Notes under the pieces: model-generated | Databases searched by the model: none | Told to the model about the DNA's origin: nothing | Seen by the model: only the letters and a program-made list of their open reading frames with translations | Made by a program: the position numbers and the translations under genes | DNA from: CAIOHW01 sp964432565 | GTDB lineage: Bacteria > Bdellovibrionota > UBA1018 | Direction of reading: 5' to 3' | Assembly (NCBI GenBank): GCA_964432565.1 | Contig: CAYSOA010000003.1 | Span: 39,424-103,423, forward strand | Length of the DNA: 64,000 bases | In this document: in pieces, positions 36,120 through 44,669 of the stretch | Layout: the number at the start of each line of letters is the position of its first letter | Numbering within the stretch: position 1 is the first letter of the stretch

Positions 36120-36188
36120 AAAAAACGCTTGGCTATCAGGTACTTCCCCGTTTTTACCGGGTCTGCGGCCTGAGCCAAGCGTTTTTTT
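36120..36188 (-). terminator. terminator or attenuator hairpin in the pheST leader
   Basis: AAACGCTTGGCT and AGCCAAGCGTTT form a long perfect stem (about 12-14 bp with flanking A/T pairs), enclosing about 38 bases with an inner CCCG/CGGG hairpin. On the minus strand a run of six T follows at 36125-36120, 36 bp before the pheS ATG. It also has a T run on the plus strand. Placed between rplT and pheS, it can be a terminator of the infC operon, or a Phe-responsive attenuator as in E. coli pheST. Confidence 0.75.
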
Positions 36189-36283
36189 AAATCGAACAAA
36201 AATTGATCCAGAAGCAACAACCGTCAGAGGAAACCTCCGCTGGCCCGCGATTCCGCTTTCCAGAGGTTGTCAGCCCAAGAAAC

Positions 36284-36646
36284 TTAGTTCGCCGGGGCCA
36301 AAGAACGGACCTGCTCAACGATCGCCCCGAAGCCCTTCGGATCGACAATGGCGATGTCCGAAAGAACCTTCCGGTCGAGCTTCACCTGAGCCTTGGTGAG
36401 AGCATTGATCAAACGGCTATAGCTGATGTTGCAGTCAGCTGCAGCTGCAGACAGACGGGCGATCCATAGCGTACGGAAATCACGCTTCTTGGCGCGGCGA
36501 TCCCGGTAGGCATAGACGCCTGCGCGATCCACCATTTCCGCCGTCCGGCGAAACTTATTTTTTGCACCTAGGACAAAGCCCTCGGCACGATCAAGAACCT
36601 TCTTATGACGACGACGTCTTTTAAAACCACGTTTTGCGCGAGGCAT
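36284..36646 (-). CDS. rplT: 50S ribosomal protein bL20
   Basis: 120-residue large-subunit assembly protein. Begins with the standard MPRAKRGFKRRRRHKKVLDR, then DRRAKKRDFRTLWIARLSAA, as in E. coli L20. In E. coli L20 represses its own operon. 28 bp downstream of rpmI. Confidence 0.98.
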   Translation of the reverse strand: MPRAKRGFKRRRRHKKVLDRAEGFVLGAKNKFRRTAEMVDRAGVYAYRDRRAKKRDFRTLWIARLSAAAADCNISYSRLINALTKAQVKLDRKVLSDIAIVDPKGFGAIVEQVRSLAPAN

Positions 36647-36673
36647 CGACTACTCCTTCAAAAAAACCGTAAA

Positions 36674-36874
36674 TTACCGAGACCCGTAGGGCATGCACTT
36701 TTCGACGTGCTTGATATCGCCGTCAAAAAGAATTCCCGAGGAGCGAAGCTTCAGCTTGCGAGCCGCAGTCTTATTCCCTAGACCGTGGCGCTTGTTGGTT
36801 CGCTTGAACTTCACCTTGCCCGTGGCCGTGAATGAAAAACGCTTGGCCGCAGCCTTTTTTGTCTTCAATTTCAT
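36674..36874 (-). CDS. rpmI: 50S ribosomal protein bL35
   Basis: 66-residue basic protein: MKLKTKKAAAKRFSFTATGK, then KHVEKCMPYG at the C-terminus, all typical. One Cys near the end. Between infC and rplT as in most bacteria. AGGAAAGG before the ATG. Confidence 0.97.
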   Translation of the reverse strand: MKLKTKKAAAKRFSFTATGKVKFKRTNKRHGLGNKTAARKLKLRSSGILFDGDIKHVEKCMPYGSR

Positions 36875-36943
36875 GGTGGTGTAAACCTTTCCTGTAAACG
36901 GAAGCCGGAACGTAGATCAGGCTATGCCGTCCGTCAACCGTTA

Positions 36944-37753
36944 TTACTCTGCTTTTTTGGCTTCAGTTGAAGGCTCAGAGGTCTCGGCGGCCGCCGAGAC
37001 CGGCGTCGGAACTGAGCTCGCAACGGGCACAGGACCAGTGTTTGCCACAGGACCTGCCGGACGAATCACAGGACCCCCGGCTGGCCTGCCCTTTTTGCCC
37101 CCCGTTCCAGGGGCAAGAACCATAATCAGCTTCTTGCCTTCGAGCTTGGCCGGGCTCTCCACAAAAGCAATGTCCTGCACCATTTCGGCGAGCTGGCGCA
37201 TCATTTCGTAACCCTGGTCGACATAGGTGATCTCACGACCACGGAACATGATCGTAATCTTGGCCTTGTCACCCTCTTCAAGAAACGTGCGGATATTTTT
37301 GAATTTGTAATTTCGGTCGTGCTCGTCGGTTCGGGGACGAAGCTGTACTTCCTTGACCTTGATGACAGTCTGCTTCTTCTTCGCCTCGTGTTCCTTCTTT
37401 TTCTTCTCGTACTTGAACTTGCCGTAATCGCAAATTTTGCACACCGGAGGCTGGGCGTTTGGAGACACTTCCATCAGGTCGAGGCCGCGATCCTTGGCCA
37501 TCCTCAGCGCCTCGAAAGTGGGAACCACGCCAACCTGGGTCCCATTTTCGTCAATCAGTCGAACTTGAGGGACACGAATACGCTCGTTGATCCGATGCTC
37601 ATCCTTGGTGGGCGTGGGATAGGCCCCGCGCGAGAATCGCGGACGAGGGAACGATGGCCCACCGGGACCACTAGGACCACTAGGTCCACCAAGACCACTG
37701 GGACCGCCTGAACTTGAACTAGAACCTGAACTGGAAGGGGGAATAATTGCCAT
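36944..37753 (-). CDS. infC: translation initiation factor IF-3, with N- and C-terminal extensions
   Basis: IF-3, 269 residues against about 180 in E. coli. The core spans roughly 50-215: INERIRVPQVRLIDENG, then DYGKFKYEKKKKEHEAKKKQ and FRGREITYVDQG. Residues 1-45 are a Gly/Pro/Ser-rich extension with GPSG-type repeats; residues 215-269 are a Pro/Ala/Val-rich tail ending in AKKAE. Myxococcus xanthus IF-3 (Dsg) also has a long C-terminal tail required for development. The ATG start is standard, unlike AUU in E. coli. Upstream in-frame TGA fixes the start. Confidence 0.95.
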   Translation of the reverse strand: MAIIPPSSSGSSSSSGGPSGLGGPSGPSGPGGPSFPRPRFSRGAYPTPTKDEHRINERIRVPQVRLIDENGTQVGVVPTFEALRMAKDRGLDLMEVSPNAQPPVCKICDYGKFKYEKKKKEHEAKKKQTVIKVKEVQLRPRTDEHDRNYKFKNIRTFLEEGDKAKITIMFRGREITYVDQGYEMMRQLAEMVQDIAFVESPAKLEGKKLIMVLAPGTGGKKGRPAGGPVIRPAGPVANTGPVPVASSVPTPVSAAAETSEPSTEAKKAE

Positions 37754-37761
37754 TTTTTCTC

Positions 37762-37789
37762 TATTCTCTCAGTCGGGAAAACCGACCTC
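37762..37789 (-). promoter_or_regulatory. displaced SD and hairpin in the infC leader
   Basis: On the minus strand AAGGAGGT, a near-perfect anti-16S match, lies about 32 bases before the infC ATG and runs straight into a hairpin GTCGG-TTTTC-CCGAC. The sequence directly before the ATG is only weakly SD-like (GAGAGAATAGAG). It could serve as a ribosome standby or autoregulation site. Confidence 0.4.
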
Positions 37790-37801
37790 CTTAGTCTGCC
37801 G

Positions 37802-37828
37802 ATTACAAGACCGAAAAACTCCTGTCAA
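37802..37828 (-). promoter_or_regulatory. predicted sigma-70 promoter of infC-rpmI-rplT
   Basis: Consensus TTGACA (37828-37823) with a 15-bp spacer and TGTAAT (37807-37802). The perfect -35 is strong, the spacer is short. The start near 37795 gives a leader of about 42 bases. Confidence 0.5.
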
Positions 37829-37838
37829 TCTCGGTCAC

Positions 37839-38261
37839 TTACAGGGTTGAAGCGCCTGTCGTCGGGCTCTTTTTGGATGACGAGACCTTCTTCCTGACCG
37901 TTTTTTTCTTCGTCGCTTTTGCGGTCTTTTTCTTTACTGCCTTGCCCTTTACCCCAACGCCGGCAAGCACCTTTTCAAGCTCCTTGCGCTGCGAGGCCAG
38001 ATACTTCTTCCAACGGCTCACTTCAGCCGGAATCTGCTTCTGGAGACGCTCGAGTTCCTGACGCTCGCGTTCGACAAACTTGCGAACCTTCTCGATATCC
38101 CCATGAATGAGCTTCTGCATCTCACGGCGCTGACGCTCGACATAGGTTCGTGCGTCCGCCACCCAGCCACCATTCTGAAGCATACCCTTCAACTGCGTCT
38201 GGGCATCCCGAACCCGACTCATCAACTGACTCACTTCGATTTTCTTCGCCTTCTTTTCCAT
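37839..38261 (-). CDS. coiled-coil protein with basic Lys-rich tail
   Basis: 140-residue protein, unknown. Residues 1-100 form a long charged coiled-coil (VERQRREMQKLIHGDIEKVRKF). Residues 105-135 are rich in Lys and Thr (KKKTAKATKKKTVRKK), resembling histone-H1-like nucleoid-binding tails found in several bacteria. It lies just after nadE on the same strand with 36 bp between, and before the infC promoter. A nucleoid-associated role is a guess. Confidence 0.7.
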   Translation of the reverse strand: MEKKAKKIEVSQLMSRVRDAQTQLKGMLQNGGWVADARTYVERQRREMQKLIHGDIEKVRKFVERERQELERLQKQIPAEVSRWKKYLASQRKELEKVLAGVGVKGKAVKKKTAKATKKKTVRKKVSSSKKSPTTGASTL

Positions 38262-38297
38262 TGGTTCACCCTCGCTTGAAATGACCGGACCCTCGAA

Positions 38298-39980
38298 TCA
38301 AGACCACCGCTTGGCCAGTGGCATCCGACGCCCCAAACCAAATGCCTTTCCGCTGATCTTCAGAACGGGCGCTGCCTGTCGACGCTTGAACTCCTGATTC
38401 TCCACCATCCTTAGAATGTCACGAACCCATCCGGGTTTCACGCGAGAATCGAGGTCTTTCTCGAGCTTTTCGATCGACTCGCCGCCTTCGAGGTACCGCA
38501 TCAAGAGCGCGTCAAGATCGCCATAGGGCGGCAACGTATCCTGATCCTTCTGGTCGGGGCGAAGCTCTGCGGAAGGAGCCTTCGTGATCGACGACTCCGG
38601 AATCGGCGCAGGGCGCCCCTGCACTTCAAATGAACCATTGATGTGCCGCGACAGCTCGTAGACCCGGGTTTTATATAGGTCACCGATTGGGGCAAGAGCG
38701 CCGCACATGTCCCCATAAAGCGTGCAATACCCGGTGGCCATTTCGGACTTGTTTCCAGTCGTCAGCACGAGCGCACGATAATGATTCGAAAGAGTCATCA
38801 GAATGATCCCTCGAAGTCGTGACTGCAGATTCTCCTGTGCCAGGGGAGCCAGGTCCCCAGCAACGGCGGAGGAGAGTTCCCGAGAGACGGTCGAATACTG
38901 AAACTTGATCGGCTGAACCTGAAAGCGAATCCCCAGACTCCGCGCCAGTGCTTCGGCATCGGCAAGGCTTCCGACAGACGAATACTGGCTCGGCATGGCC
39001 ACACCGAGCACGCGATCGGCCCCAAGCGCCTCAACAGCCAGCACGGCAACCAAGGCAGAATCAATCCCTCCCGAGAGGCCGATGACCGCCGAGCGAAAAC
39101 CGGTTCGCTGAAAGTAATCACGAATTCCACGAACGAGAGCCTGGTGCAGGACTTCGATCTCAGGAACTGGGGCCGGGATTTCCAAGGAAGCGCCAAGCCT
39201 TTCCGTCATGATGACTTCAAAGCCTTCCGAAAAGACGGGAAGTCGAGTCAGAAGCTTTCCCGTCGCGTCCGCCACAAACGAAGCGCCATCGAACAAGATC
39301 TCGTCGTTGGCACCCACCTGATTGACGTAAGCCAATGGCACCCCGAGTGACTGCGCAATTCCACAGTGAATTCGTTCCCGCCGTTCGCGCTTATTGTACT
39401 CGTAAGGGCTCGCCGAAATCGAGACCATGAGATCAACGCCCTGACGACGGAACTCATCGACCGGATTCTTGGCGTAAAGAAGCCTACCGTCCCCAAAACG
39501 CGCCGAGTCCTCCGCCCAAAGGTCTTCGCAAATGGCGACGCCAATACGAGTGCCGCTCGAGTGCTTCCAGACTCGAATCTCGGATGCCGGCTCAAAATAC
39601 CTGGCTTCGTCGAAAATATCGTAAGTGGGGAGGAGCGTCTTTGCCTGGCGAAAGACTTCTTTGCCGTTCTGCAGGACATGAACGGCATTCTGGCCCGGTC
39701 GTCCCACCCTCTCAGGGCTACGGACGACGGAGCCTACCAGAAGGGCGCACGAATGACCTGACGTCAGGTTCGTGAGCTCAGCGATGACAGCCGCACACCG
39801 ATCGTAGAACTCGGGGCGCTCCACAAGATCGTGGGGCGGATACCCGCAGACACCCAGTTCGGGAGTCAGCAGGATATCCGCCCCTTGATCGATGGCTTTT
39901 TGATAAGCGTCGCAAATCTGTCTGAGATTTCCGTCGAAATCCCCGACCACAGGACTAATCTGTGCGATCGCGATTTTCAC
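38298..39980 (-). CDS. nadE: glutamine-dependent NAD+ synthetase
   Basis: Final step of NAD synthesis, amidating NaAD using glutamine-derived ammonia. 560 residues with an N-terminal nitrilase-like glutaminase domain (Glu in LTPELGVCGYPP, Cys in VAICEDLW) and a C-terminal synthetase domain with the P-loop VIGLSGGIDSALV. The two-domain form needs no external ammonia. C-terminus has the usual RYLEGGESIEKLEKD region. 12 bp downstream of ndk, same strand. Confidence 0.96.
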   Translation of the reverse strand: MKIAIAQISPVVGDFDGNLRQICDAYQKAIDQGADILLTPELGVCGYPPHDLVERPEFYDRCAAVIAELTNLTSGHSCALLVGSVVRSPERVGRPGQNAVHVLQNGKEVFRQAKTLLPTYDIFDEARYFEPASEIRVWKHSSGTRIGVAICEDLWAEDSARFGDGRLLYAKNPVDEFRRQGVDLMVSISASPYEYNKRERRERIHCGIAQSLGVPLAYVNQVGANDEILFDGASFVADATGKLLTRLPVFSEGFEVIMTERLGASLEIPAPVPEIEVLHQALVRGIRDYFQRTGFRSAVIGLSGGIDSALVAVLAVEALGADRVLGVAMPSQYSSVGSLADAEALARSLGIRFQVQPIKFQYSTVSRELSSAVAGDLAPLAQENLQSRLRGIILMTLSNHYRALVLTTGNKSEMATGYCTLYGDMCGALAPIGDLYKTRVYELSRHINGSFEVQGRPAPIPESSITKAPSAELRPDQKDQDTLPPYGDLDALLMRYLEGGESIEKLEKDLDSRVKPGWVRDILRMVENQEFKRRQAAPVLKISGKAFGLGRRMPLAKRWS

Positions 39981-39992
39981 AGAATGAATGAA

Positions 39993-40421
39993 TCAGAAGC
40001 GCTTTTGCACTTCGGCGCGATCGAAGAAATACGCGATCTCGCGCTCGGCAGAAGCAGGGCTGTCGGAGCCATGTACCGCATTGGCTTCGATGCTGTCGGC
40101 AAAGTCCTTGCGGAGCGTGCCTTCGGCAGCCTTGGCCGGATCAGTGGCGCCCATGATCTCGCGGTTCAGGAGAACGGCATTTTCTCCTTCGAGAACCATC
40201 AGCATGACCGGACCGCTGGTCATGAAGTGCACGAGGCTCTGAAAGAAGGGCCGATCCTTATGCTCAATATAGAAACCTTCGGCCTTTTCACGAGAAAGAC
40301 GAGTGAACTTGGCTGCGGCGATGCGCAGGCCCTTCTGTTCAAAACGGGTGATGATTTCCCCCATCACGTTTTTCGCGACGGCGTTCGGCTTGATGATCGA
40401 AAAAGTCTTTTCCATAGCCAT
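39993..40421 (-). CDS. ndk: nucleoside diphosphate kinase
   Basis: 142-residue phosphotransferase using a phospho-His intermediate. EKTFSIIKPNAVAKN at the start and the active-site His in ANAVHGSDSPASAEREIAYFF near the end. The ATG at 40421 has AAGGAG 6 bp upstream; the extension to 40460 is not supported. Follows sucD by 114 bp, with a GC-rich hairpin between. Confidence 0.97.
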   Translation of the reverse strand: MAMEKTFSIIKPNAVAKNVMGEIITRFEQKGLRIAAAKFTRLSREKAEGFYIEHKDRPFFQSLVHFMTSGPVMLMVLEGENAVLLNREIMGATDPAKAAEGTLRKDFADSIEANAVHGSDSPASAEREIAYFFDRAEVQKRF

Positions 40422-40496
40422 GATGAGCTCCTTCAATAGCGATATTAGGATTGGCCCCATCCCTAGCCCAAAACAGGTCGGGACGCGAGGCTAATT

Positions 40497-40520
40497 CGGC
40501 CGGTCCCGTGGGACCGGCCG
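40497..40520. repeat. 11-bp GC-rich inverted repeat between sucD and ndk
   Basis: CGGCCGGTCCC and GGGACCGGCCG form an almost loop-free stem 15 bp after the sucD stop. No T tract follows on the minus strand, so it is more likely an mRNA-stabilising 3-prime hairpin or partial terminator than a full stop. Confidence 0.7.
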
Positions 40521-40535
40521 TGACACAATGAGATC

Positions 40536-41408
40536 TCAGACGCCCATGGCCTTTTTGAGGCTCGAGCCCAGGTCTGCGGGGCTGCGGGCAATCGTGACGC
40601 CTGCTGCCTCAAGAGCCTTGAACTTTTCTTCGGCCGTTCCCTTGCCGCCTGAGATGATCGCGCCGGCATGTCCCATGCGCTTTCCGGCAGGAGCAGTTGC
40701 TCCACCGATAAAGCCGGCAACCGGCTTCTTGAACTCGCGCTTGATGTACTCGGCCGCTTCTTCTTCGGCCGTTCCGCCGATTTCGCCGATCATGATCACG
40801 CCGTGCGTGTTCGGATCCGCATTGAAGGCCTCGAGGACGTCGATGAAGTTCGTGCCGTTGATCGGGTCGCCACCGATGCCCACGCACGTGCTCTGGCCGA
40901 TGCCGAGCTGGGTGAGCTGATGGACGGCTTCATAGGTCAGCGTTCCCGAACGGGACACCACACCGATGTTGCCTGCCTTGTGAATGTGGCCCGGCATGAT
41001 GCCGATCTTGCACTCTCCCGGGGTGATGATACCCGGGCAGTTCGGACCGATCAGGCGCGACTTCGTCGACTGCAGGTACCGCTTGGCTGCCAGCATGTCG
41101 CGGACCGGAATGCCTTCGGTGATGCAAACGATCAGCGGAATTCCGGCATCGGCCGCTTCACAGATCGCATCGGCAGCGCCTGCCGGCGGAACGAAGATCA
41201 TGGTGGCGTTGGCGCCCGTCTTCGCCACGGCTTCATCGACCGTGTCGAAAACCGGAAAACCTTCGTGAACCTGGCCACCACGGCCCGGGGTCACGCCGCC
41301 CACGACCTGGGTGCCGTAGTCGCGGCAGCCCTTGGCGTGGAACGCACCCTGCGATCCCGTGATTCCCTGGACGAGGAGCTTCGTATTCTTATTGACCCAA
41401 ATGGACAT
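40536..41408 (-). CDS. sucD: succinyl-CoA synthetase alpha subunit
   Basis: 290-residue alpha chain of the TCA enzyme. N-terminal CoA-binding Rossmann part (VQGITGSQGAFHAKGCRDYG), phospho-His region GHAGAIISGGKGTAEEK. Starts 2 bp after sucC, fully typical. Confidence 0.98.
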   Translation of the reverse strand: MSIWVNKNTKLLVQGITGSQGAFHAKGCRDYGTQVVGGVTPGRGGQVHEGFPVFDTVDEAVAKTGANATMIFVPPAGAADAICEAADAGIPLIVCITEGIPVRDMLAAKRYLQSTKSRLIGPNCPGIITPGECKIGIMPGHIHKAGNIGVVSRSGTLTYEAVHQLTQLGIGQSTCVGIGGDPINGTNFIDVLEAFNADPNTHGVIMIGEIGGTAEEEAAEYIKREFKKPVAGFIGGATAPAGKRMGHAGAIISGGKGTAEEKFKALEAAGVTIARSPADLGSSLKKAMGV

Positions 41409-41410
41409 GA

Positions 41411-42601
<1,191 letters not shown>

Positions 42602-42612
42602 AGGTGGCTGAG

Positions 42613-42640
42613 GTTTTAACCCAAGAGCGCTCGCGGTCAA
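42613..42640 (-). promoter_or_regulatory. predicted sigma-70 promoter of sucCD
   Basis: TTGACC (42640-42635), 16-bp spacer, TAAAAC (42618-42613) on the minus strand. Gives a short leader of about 5-10 bases before the ATG at 42601, which is tight. Confidence 0.35.
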
Positions 42641-42668
42641 ACGGAAACTACTGTATTCACGGGAACAG

Positions 42669-44516
42669 ATGTCCGTTCTGATCAGTGCACACGAGTTGAG
42701 GAAATCTTTTGGAGCGCGTCCTCTATTTGACAGCCTCACCTTCTCCATCGAGAGCGATGAACGAATCGGACTGATCGGTCCGAATGGAACAGGCAAAAGC
42801 ACACTGCTTCGACTCCTGGCTTCGAAGGATACGCCTGACTCCGGAAGTCTCTCATTCCAGAAGGGACTACGTGTCGGATTTCTCGAACAGGTTCCTCAGT
42901 TTGCTCCGAGCGCAACGGTCCTCGCTGCCATTCGCGGTCCGGGCGCACCGAACTGGGATCGCGACCAGCGCATCGGCGAATGGATCTCGCGTCTTGAACT
43001 GGATCATTTCGATCCGGAAATCACCCGCGTCGAGACGCTTTCGGGTGGCTGGAAAAAGCGCGTGGCCCTCGCGCGCGAGCTGGTCGATCATCCCGACCTG
43101 CTGCTCCTCGACGAGCCGACCAACCATTTGGACGTCGAGAGCATCCTCTGGCTCGAAGCCTTTCTCGCTCGGGCTCGCATGGCGACGCTTACCATCACCC
43201 ACGATCGTGCCTTCCTGATGAAGGTTGCCAACCGCATCATCGAACTTGACCCCCGGCATCCGGGTGGCCTCCTCAGCGTAAAAGGCGACTACGCAAGCTT
43301 TCTTGAAAAACGCGAGCAGCTGATCGCTTCACAGGAAAAGCGCGAGATTATCCTCAAGAACACGCTTCGCCGCGAAGTGGAGTGGCTCAGACGCGGCGCC
43401 AAGGCACGCACCACCAAGCAGCAGGCTCGAATCCAGCGCGCGGAAGAGCTTCAGGACACGGTCGCCGACCTGACCACGAGAAACCAGGTGCGCACCGCCC
43501 GCCTCGACTTCGGAAGCGCCGGGCGAACGCCAAAGAAGCTCATCGAAGCCAAGGGCATCAGCAAGCGCTACGACTCGCGCATGATCTTCTCAAATCTCAG
43601 TCTACTGGTCGGCCCAGGCACTCGTCTGGGACTTCTCGGCGCGAACGGCTGTGGAAAGTCGACGCTCATCCGGGTCCTGCTGGGGCAGGAAGCCTCCGAT
43701 TCGGGCGAGGTCTTTCGCTCCGAGCTCCTCCAGGCCGCATCATTCGATCAGAATCGTGAGTCGCTCGATCCGAACATCACGGTCGCGAAGACGGTCTGTC
43801 CCTCAGGTGACTTCGTCGACTACCGCGGTCAGCGGCTGCATGTGCGCAGCTACCTGGACCGATTTCTGTTCACACAGACTCAGATGGACATGACCGTCGG
43901 AAAACTTTCTGGCGGCGAACAGGCACGACTCTTGATCGCGAAGCTCATGCTTCGCCCTTCGAACATCCTCATCCTCGACGAACCGACAAACGATCTCGAC
44001 ATGGCGACGCTCGCGGTTCTCGAGGACTGCCTCTCGGACTTTGACGGCGCGGTGATTCTTGTGTCTCACGATCGCTTTTTTTTGGGACAGGTCTGCAACC
44101 AGATCCTCGCCTTCCCGCTTCAGGGTACCGACCTCATCTCTTTTGCAGACCTGGATCAGTGGGAGAACTGGCACTCGGAGCAGTTGAAAACCCGCCAGCT
44201 CAAAAGCAAGTGGGCAGACGGGGAAGGAACCGCCGCCCCCTCCACGCCATCAAAGAACGCAACCGCCGAACCACCTGCCAGGAAGAAAAAGCTCAGCTAC
44301 AAGGACCAGCGTGATCTCGACACAATCGAAGAGCGCATCGCGCAGGCTGAGAAGCATCTCGAGAGTGTGTCTCAGGAGAGCGCACGTCCTGAAAACTTAA
44401 GCAACTCGGTTGCGTTGACCCGCCTCTCCCAGGAACTGGCCGAAGCCCAGGCGCAGGTGGATCAACTCTATGCGCGCTGGCAGGAGCTACTCGAGCTTTC
44501 CGAGCCTCGAGCCTAG
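42669..44516 (+). CDS. uup: Uup-type ABC-F ATPase
   Basis: 615-residue cytoplasmic protein with two ABC ATPase domains and no membrane segments. First domain: GPNGTGKST and LSGGWKKRVALAREL, LLLLDEPTNHLD; second: GANGCGKST, LSGGEQARLLIA and ILILDEPTNDLD. The linker between them is Lys/Arg-rich (REVEWLRRGAKARTTKQQAR), typical of Uup. A C-terminal coiled-coil from about residue 530 completes the Uup architecture. Ribosome-associated or DNA-associated functions are known for the family. Divergent from sucC, 67 bp apart. Confidence 0.93.
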   Translation: MSVLISAHELRKSFGARPLFDSLTFSIESDERIGLIGPNGTGKSTLLRLLASKDTPDSGSLSFQKGLRVGFLEQVPQFAPSATVLAAIRGPGAPNWDRDQRIGEWISRLELDHFDPEITRVETLSGGWKKRVALARELVDHPDLLLLDEPTNHLDVESILWLEAFLARARMATLTITHDRAFLMKVANRIIELDPRHPGGLLSVKGDYASFLEKREQLIASQEKREIILKNTLRREVEWLRRGAKARTTKQQARIQRAEELQDTVADLTTRNQVRTARLDFGSAGRTPKKLIEAKGISKRYDSRMIFSNLSLLVGPGTRLGLLGANGCGKSTLIRVLLGQEASDSGEVFRSELLQAASFDQNRESLDPNITVAKTVCPSGDFVDYRGQRLHVRSYLDRFLFTQTQMDMTVGKLSGGEQARLLIAKLMLRPSNILILDEPTNDLDMATLAVLEDCLSDFDGAVILVSHDRFFLGQVCNQILAFPLQGTDLISFADLDQWENWHSEQLKTRQLKSKWADGEGTAAPSTPSKNATAEPPARKKKLSYKDQRDLDTIEERIAQAEKHLESVSQESARPENLSNSVALTRLSQELAEAQAQVDQLYARWQELLELSEPRA

Positions 44517-44592
44517 CTCGATGAATCGGGTCGCAACTCAACACATTGAAATCACGAAGATTAATTACAAACTAATTTAGTCAAAAATTGAA

Positions 44593-44621
44593 TAGACTCT
44601 GCCGTTCGCCCGGAATATAAT
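44593..44621 (+). promoter_or_regulatory. predicted sigma-70 promoter of the amidase/lysozyme gene
   Basis: TAGACT (44593-44598), 17-bp spacer, perfect TATAAT (44616-44621), in an AT-rich stretch starting near 44560. The leader contains a short CCCC/GGGG hairpin with a T-rich loop and AGGAGG before the ATG at 44670. Confidence 0.6.
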
Positions 44622-44669
44622 GCGCCGCGTTATAGCCCCCGCTTTTTTGGGGCCAGGAGGTCTTGATCG

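Noticed and set aside
36085..36283. T-box leader before pheS
   Set aside because: No T-box core (GGTGGNACCGCG-like) is visible; only the hairpin is supported.
35080..36399. 439-codon plus-strand frame
   Set aside because: Antisense to pheS and the rplT end; crosses a strong hairpin.
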